From Astrothelium macrocarpum (Eukaryota > Ascomycota > Dothideomycetes > Trypetheliales > Trypetheliaceae), in NCBI GenBank assembly GCA_021030915.1, contig JAGEMR010000009.1, positions 186,001 to 250,000 on the forward strand: 64,000 nt of DNA, given 5' to 3'. Under the pieces are notes generated by a model. It was given only the letters and a program-made list of their open reading frames with translations, had not been told where the DNA came from and searched no databases. Position 1 is the stretch's first letter; each line of letters opens with the position of its first letter. Below, in pieces: positions 58,180 to 64,000 of this stretch. The translations under genes and the position numbers were made by a program.

Positions 58180-60545
58180 ATGTGGCCACACATTAGGTCA
58201 AGGGCTAACTTTGTGCGAGGACTTGAACGCACCGACAACAATCTCGACCTCACAACATGGCCTCAAGTTAATATGATCAACCAAAAGAACTATTATACGT
58301 AAGTTTTCTCTTCTTAAGAGCATTGAGGAGGGAAAGACCATGATGGATTGATCTTGACTCTCCTAAATTCAGAGACTATCTCAAGCGTGACGACCAGATC
58401 CTTGCTTTACGCTTGCAAAACGAAGATGCACGGAATCGGATGACCAAGGAAGCACGAGATCGTGATCGAGCACTGGCACTAAACGGTAGAGCAGGTGCTG
58501 ATGGCGAGATGGATGTAGATGAGGAAATGATGGTAGATGAGAATGGGGTACCAGCGGGTGGGCAGGAGATTTGGGGATCTAAAGTCCTAGTCATCCACCC
58601 AGGAAGCCAGAATCTCCGAATAGGACTAGCTAGTGATGCGCTTCCAAGGACAGTACCGATGGTCATTGCTCGCAAATGGGGCCACACCGAGTCTGAAGTT
58701 GGGAATGAAGGCCCTCTTCCCAAACGTGTCAAGACGTCCAATGACGAAGAGATCGAGCCAGAGAAGCTCTTTGGAGATGAGGTAAGCTGAATGTGACACC
58801 TGTGTTTGCTTCTGCTAATACTCTCAATAGTTTGCCAAAGAATATGGTGAGATGTCTCAAGAACTAAAGGTACACATGCGCTACAACAAAAGACGCGTGC
58901 TGCCCAATTCCAAAGAGCTTGTAGTCAATTACAACCGACGAACACCGCCTGAAACCATCCCCGAGCATAACGATCCTCAACGTATCGATTGGACTGACAT
59001 TCCCAAGCAACCTACCAAAGCACCTGACTTTATCACAGGTCAGGCTGCTCTCCGCATTGCAGACAACTCGAACCCAAGATACCGACTTTTTTGGCCCATC
59101 AAAAACGGTGTCTTTAATGAGAAAGACTATGCCAGCAAGAATTTGCTTTACCAGGATTTTGCAACAATCATCGAGGAAGCCATCAAGGCGCAGCTACAAC
59201 TGAAACGCAAAGCTGAATGGGCACAGCATGGCTGTGTCTTTGTCATCCCAGATTTATATGATCGGCTATACGTCATTCAAGCCCTTGATATGCTTATCAA
59301 GGACTTTGGCTTTGGCAAAGTGTGCTTTATCCAAGAGAGTCTAGCAGCAACGTTTGGTGCTGGCTACTCTATGGCCTGCATTGTCGATATGGGTGCTCAA
59401 AAGACCTCAGTATGCTGTGTCGAAGACGGAATGTGTGTAGAAGATTCGCGTATCAATCTCAAATGTGGTGGTATGGACGTGACGGATACTTTTATTCGAA
59501 TGATGCTCTTTGATCATTTCCCCTATGCGGACATGAACCTGCGACGCCGCTACGATTTCCTGCTCGCTGAGGAATTAAAGCAAAAGTTTTGCACAATGAA
59601 CGAGGCGGACATTAGCGTACAGCTTTACGATTTTCACCTACGTGCTCCTAGCCAGGACACTTTTAAATATTACTTCAAGACCTATGATGAACCATTATTA
59701 GCCCCCATGGTAAGTTCCCTCATTTCTGGGTCAAATCTCATTTGCCTAAATAAACATAGGGATATTTCCGACCTACTATATTCGATCATACTCAGCGGAT
59801 GCAAGGCCGACGCCGACTCATTGATCGCTCCTACGACTTGTACGATGGTCTTCCAAACGACCCGGTGTCTCTTGGCCAGCTAGCCGTCATCCAATACGCG
59901 AGTGGCAATCCTATCTTTTCCAGCAGTATCCCTACCGATACTCTTCTTGTTTCTGCCAACCCGCCGACCGCAAGTCGGCAGCCCCAACTCAATCTCCTCA
60001 ATCGCCTCGCTACTGAAAACGAAGCAACCCCACGCTCATCCGAAGCAGGGTCACCTCCGCTTGAAGGAACCTCGACACCACAGCAGGGACGCGCAGCCTC
60101 ACCAAGTGCAGTGGCCGTCCAAGAGTCGGCGAACGCGCAAGACAGTGCTGCGGCGGGAGCTCTGCAGCAGTCTATCCAGCAGGACAAGACACTTCCTGTC
60201 ATGCCTCTCGACATGGCAATTATCACATCGATTGCTCAGGCAGCTCGCGGTGATGAGCGCAAGATGCGTGACTTTCTGGGTGGTGTCATGGTGGTTGGCG
60301 GAGGTGGGAAGATTGCGGGTTTCAAGCAAGTATTGGAAGAACGATTGCAAATTGCTCAGCCAGCGTACGTGCGCGACATATTGGTGGGTTCGCCACCGAG
60401 AGATCTTGACCCACAGGTGCTGGTGTGGAAGGGAGCGAGCGTGTTTGGAAAGTTGAGCGTGACGAATGACAGCTGGATTGGACAGATGGAGTATGATCGG
60501 TTGGGAAGCCGACTTCTCGCCTATAAATGCATGTGGTCGTGGTGA
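58180..60545 (+). CDS. actin-related protein Arp8 (INO80 complex)
   Basis: Arp8 is a nuclear actin-related subunit of the INO80 chromatin remodeller that binds linker DNA. Four exons with consensus sites: MWPHIRSRANFVRG through NYYT, a second from DYLKRDDQIL to FGDE, a third from FAKEYGEM to LLAPM, and a fourth from GYFRPTIFDHTQRMQGRRR to the end. Actin-fold blocks: VLVIHPGSQNLRIGLASDA (phosphate 1), FIQESLAATFGAGYS and CIVDMGAQKTSVCCVEDG (phosphate 2), and GGVMVVGGGGKIAGFKQVLEERL (adenosine motif). An Ala/Ser/Gln-rich insert lies in the last exon. About 735 residues. The start ATG lies in a good context (CCACCATGTGG). Confidence 0.93.
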
Positions 60546-60830
60546 TGCATTAGCAAGAGGTTTGAGTTGGTTTTTGTGCCGGCAAAGAAAGTGTCCAGGA
60601 GGAACAAACGACTGTTGCATCTCGGGGGTTGCCAGTATTGTAATGCGTAGAGTCGTCGCGTGTAGAAAAGAATTGCGCTTGTGGTCTAATCTGATCTCCG
60701 AAATTCCACCGCTTTACGCACCGCGACTTGAACATTTCTCTATATCCTTGTGAATCGTCGCAATACCCTTTACCTCTGCATGACGTCGGACAAATCGATT
60801 TTCTAACAAAACCCTCCCCTTCATTCCATC

Positions 60831-62274
60831 ATGTCGAATGTTTCTGGACGTCCAGAGCGGGTCTATCACCAGGACTACATTGCGCGCATCCGATACTCTA
60901 ATGCCCTCCCTCCGCCGCCAAACCCACCCAAGCTTCTTGACATTCCTAATACAGGCCTCGCTGGGGCGCAATACACTTCTGCAGGGTTTGCCTCGCGATT
61001 AGCGCGCGAGCAACCTTTGAACATTGAAGCTGATGCGGAGCTTGGCATGCCGATCGACTTGGTCGGCCTTCCTGGTATCTTTGATGGTGATGAGAGTTGT
61101 ATGTCTTTTATTGTGAAACTTAAGCATGACTGTCTATCAGGACTAATCGTGTCGAATAGCAATACAAAGCCTCGACCATCCTCCGCCAGTCCATCCCCAT
61201 GATAAAGCTCTTCTCCGCCCACTTACAGCACTCGGCAAAGGTTCGTCATTGACAACGGCAGCCAGTTTCCTTCGAAGATCGGAATACACGTCATCAGAGT
61301 CGCGGTCACGCTTCGATTCGAGCACTTCGAAAGATCTATTACGGCTGCGCAACGATCAAAAACGTGCAAGAAGGTCAGATGTCAAAAAAGATGACTCCAT
61401 GAACATTCTTCGCAACGTCATAAAAGGCTTTGATATCGCATGCCCACGAGAAGCATATCAAGGTCAAGATTCCGGAAATAACATAAGAGGCGCAGAAGTC
61501 GATAGATCCGAGAAGGATGCCTGGAACCATCCACGCCATCCCACAAATCCCAATCTGCGACTCTTGGATAGCTATCCAGTTGTGCCAGATTTGGAAGGCC
61601 TACCAGAAACCGGCTCATACCTCATAACCAAGTTCCACACAAACCCTGTCGCTCAGACAGACACATACGATGAACGACTTGATGTTGGCATCTTCAAGCC
61701 CAACGAGGAATCCGAAGAAGACAAAGAGCGTATGCAAGCTGCTCAAGCCGCCCACGAAGCTGATCCGAGCGTACCTTTACCCGTCCCCACATACGACTAT
61801 GACTACTTCCTACCTAAATCCACCTCCAGCGTCCGCGGCATCAAGCGCAAAGTCAATCCTTCCGACCCAGAACATGACGACGATGAGCTCTACGATGCCG
61901 TCCGCAATGATGGCGAAAAGTGCTTCCACTATGACCGCGTGCGCGGATATGAGACGTTCCAGCAGACGGGAAATGTGAATGAAGAATACAAAGATACGGT
62001 GTTAGTAGCACTGCATGACCCCGAAACGTCAGCGGCATCGGAGACGGGGAGGAAGATGCAAAAGGCGGCGTATTATTATCCTGTCTTGGCAAAGATGTTT
62101 GTTCGGCCAAAGAGGGCGCCGAATCGGATGGCAATGCCAGGGAGACAGCTGGAGAAGAGTGAAGACCAGGTTGATGCGATCGAGGCGACGATTAGAGAGC
62201 CGACGGAGGAGGAGAACAGTAATCGGAGAGCGATGAAGGAGATTCTTCAGGGTGTAAGTAAAGCCGAAGCTTGA
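60831..62274 (+). CDS. RNA polymerase II-associated factor Paf1
   Basis: Subunit of the Paf1 complex, which travels with elongating RNA polymerase II and supports H2B ubiquitination. Two exons joined by a GTATGT...AATAG intron (GDES|SIQSLDHPPP). Family blocks: HQDYIARIRYSNALPPPPNP at the start, SFLRRSEYTS, MNILRNVIKGFDIACP, SYPVVPDLEGLPETGSYLI and YDYDYFLPK, followed by the conserved Paf1 domain to KMFVRPKRAPNR. About 455 residues. The C-terminus is acidic/charged (EEENSNRR) as in orthologues. The gene starts only 286 bp after the end of arp8 on the same strand. Confidence 0.93.
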
Positions 62275-62573
62275 TCGTGGTATATCTGCAGTCCTGTAAT
62301 TCTATGCATGAAAAGGCGGATCATAATAAATGGGTATCATAGATTTGACAGCACATCTGTCGAAATAATGTTAGCCCAAAGCGTACATTGCAAATCAGCG
62401 CACTACTATCGCTGTATACTTACTTTCCCAACCACTTTTTCCGGCCTCAGATACCCGCCGAGACTCGCGCTGCCCAACATGTCCGCAATGTCTCTGGGTT
62501 TTCGCCTGTGCGGACGCCATCTATTCATTCTTTCCAAATTCAAATACCCATCCCACATCTCCTCTCACCCAGC

Positions 62574-62942
62574 TCACGGCTCCCACCCAGGACACCCCAC
62601 CTCACACCCCGTCGGCCTCCTCGGATCATATCTATCCTCCCCGCCTTCCAAATCGCTCTCACTCTCTTCCCCTGCTTCCACTCCAGGCCCCTTACTTTCC
62701 ACGCCCGGATTCTCCACGGTCGGTATAACCTCCTCCTCCGGCGGTACAACTTCTTCCTCTTCGGCCGACGCAAACGCATTCTTGAACCCACCCTTCTTGA
62801 ACCCACCGCCCGTAGACCCAGAGGTAGCGTTGCTGGAGGATTTGAGATCCATCTTGATAGCGACAAGACCGGATTTGGCATCGGCGCGACGCTCGGCGCG
62901 GCGAGCTTTGGAGGCGAGGGGTTCGCGGTGCATTTGTTTCAT
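62574..62942 (-). CDS. small unknown protein, possibly 3' part of a gene
   Basis: A 122-residue frame beginning MKQMHREPLASKARRAERR. It is basic at the start, then has a Gly/Lys repeat (STGGGFKKGGFKNAF), a Glu-rich acidic block and a Cys-containing end (RRPTGCEVGCPGWEP). The sequence just upstream reads RLKE in frame after a good acceptor (CCCTTTAG), so a further 5' exon is possible, but it would overlap the plus-strand gene at 62990. No family recognised. Confidence 0.5.
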   Translation of the reverse strand: MKQMHREPLASKARRAERRADAKSGLVAIKMDLKSSSNATSGSTGGGFKKGGFKNAFASAEEEEVVPPEEEVIPTVENPGVESKGPGVEAGEESESDLEGGEDRYDPRRPTGCEVGCPGWEP

Positions 62943-62989
62943 TTCTTTAAGACGCTAAAGGGAGTAATTAGATAGACTGCAGACATAGT

Positions 62990-63304
62990 ATGAACTATTC
63001 GAGAACAGAAATTGTGAACCTTTTTGTGCTGATGATCGTAGGAGCTCTCGTGGGCTTCGAATTCATTGATGCGGCTGTAGCCTTTTTGGCAAAGGTCACC
63101 TGGGTGGACAGCTGGTTAGGAAGCTGGAGAGTCTTCGGTAAGAGAGAGGAGGTAGTACAGAAGAATGATTTGAGGGCCTCTCGAGCACTCTCGGTCTACA
63201 CATGGATTAGTATTGGAGCAATCCTGGGTTGTATTGTGACGGGGACCAGCTATGCGAATACCTTTGGGGTGGGATTGGGAAAAGATTTCTATGCGTTAGA
63301 TTAG
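62990..63304 (+). CDS. small two-helix membrane protein, unknown
   Basis: 104 residues from an ATG at 62990. Two hydrophobic segments: about residues 8-36 (LFVLMIVGALVGFEFIDAAV) and about 70-92 (YTWISIGAILGCIVTGTSYA), with a charged loop between (KREEVVQKNDLRASR). No introns needed. Function and location are unknown. It is divergent from, and only 47 bp away from, the minus-strand frame at 62574-62942. Confidence 0.5.
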   Translation: MNYSRTEIVNLFVLMIVGALVGFEFIDAAVAFLAKVTWVDSWLGSWRVFGKREEVVQKNDLRASRALSVYTWISIGAILGCIVTGTSYANTFGVGLGKDFYALD

Positions 63305-63544
63305 TGAGACTAGTCCGAATGTGTTTGGGTTGACTTGCTTACCGGAGGCATTTTCAACTCGAAGCTATAATTCTGATTGCGTGTGGCTGTTGACTTGAAA
63401 TTGTGTAATGTAGGATGAAAATAGCTATGACGCTAAGAATGGTGCTATGAATTGCGGAGCTCTCAAAGACCTCCGAGGGTAAAGCCAGATGAGAACCTCC
63501 TTAACAAAGTCAAGATCATCCCCGATTCCAGCTCAGCCAAGAAA

Positions 63545-64000
63545 ATGGCACAGGTCACAGACGAAGAAGCCCTTGATGAGCTAAAAGAACTTGAACCGTC
63601 CCCGGTCGAGGAGACGCCAATAGACTCGGCCAAGGACAACTACTTTCCAAACTCCACAACGTCATCTCAACCATCCACCAACACCTCATCGCTCGGTTTC
63701 GGCTCCCACAGCCTGAATTTCTACCGTAAGCTTCTCATCCCACCACCCACCAATCCATCCATCCCCTCACTAACACTCATCAGTCCTCCGCACCCAAAAA
63801 TACTCCACCTACGCCTTCTCCATCTTCACCACCTTCCACCTCACCAACACCGCCTTGCTCCCCCTCCTCACCAGCTCCCTCCCCGCCGCCGACACCTACC
63901 TCCTCCTGACCCGCCCATACTACCAATCCCCGCTCGCTGAGCCCCTGCTCATCGGCCTCCCGCTCGCGCTACACCTCACATCAGGCCTGGCGCTGCGCCT
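63545..64000 (+). CDS. Mcp1-like mitochondrial outer-membrane protein, 5' part
   Basis: Partial gene running off the window. Exon 1 starts at ATG 63545 (MAQVTDEEALDELKELEPSP) and is Ser/Thr-rich. After an intron (GTAAGC...ATCAG) exon 2 gives LRTQKYSTYAFSIFTTFHLT, TNTALLPLLTSS, YLLLTRPYYQSPLAEPLLIG and PLALHLTSGLALR, the first part of the Mcp1 transmembrane domain. Yeast Mcp1 links lipid homeostasis to mitochondrial contact sites and suppresses loss of ERMES subunits. The frame is open further upstream without an ATG, so an earlier first exon cannot be excluded. Confidence 0.82.

Overview
This 64 kb window is from a filamentous ascomycete (Pezizomycotina). Most genes carry several introns of about 45-80 nt with GT(A/G) donors, TAG/CAG acceptors and CTAAC-like branch points. 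The proteins are clearly fungal: Erg25, Sky1-type SRPK, Slh1, Ykt6, Afg2, CWC26/Bud13, Brf1, Arp8, Paf1 and Mcp1. I cannot fix the class or genus from sequence alone. Gene spans below include introns, and start codons were checked as ATG where possible.

Layout. 0.8-5.5 kb: sterol C4-methyl oxidase (erg25) and an SR-protein kinase, both on minus. 6.7-11.1 kb: a large DEAH/RHA RNA helicase. 12.4-19.5 kb: the SNARE ykt6, divergent from the double-cassette helicase slh1. 20.6-25.8 kb: three accessory-metabolism genes (SAM methyltransferase, zinc-type oxidoreductase, membrane-tailed sulfotransferase). 26.3-30.9 kb: the ribosome-maturation AAA-ATPase afg2, divergent from an unrecognised basic, low-complexity protein. 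31.0-35.9 kb: an HSL-type alpha/beta hydrolase, a small unknown protein and an ochratoxinase-like amidohydrolase.

36-42.5 kb is an accessory island unlike its surroundings. It holds a decaying immune-receptor-like locus: a TPR-array fragment with in-frame stops, an NB-ARC/TPR (NLR-like, STAND) gene broken by one frameshift and one nonsense codon, and a patatin-like phospholipase gene just upstream on the same strand. The patatin C-terminus and the NLR N-terminus share a 23-residue G/N/Q-rich motif (14 of 23 identical). This is the layout of fungal amyloid-signalling effector/NLR pairs. The patatin has lost its catalytic Asp (now Gly), and its start looks damaged. A 257-bp MITE with long terminal inverted repeats and a 7-bp target duplication lies 189 bp upstream of the patatin start.

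44.2-64 kb returns to housekeeping genes: spliceosomal cwc26, a secreted concanavalin-like protein, PRMT1-type arginine methyltransferase (with two microexons), riboflavin synthase divergent from a mitochondrial-type class III CoA-transferase, a PHD-finger protein, TFIIIB subunit brf1, INO80 subunit arp8, Paf1, two small unknown genes and the 5' part of mcp1 running off the right edge. These are independently transcribed eukaryotic genes rather than an operon; the shared biology is RNA metabolism and transcription. No tRNA, rRNA, CRISPR or intact transposase gene was seen.
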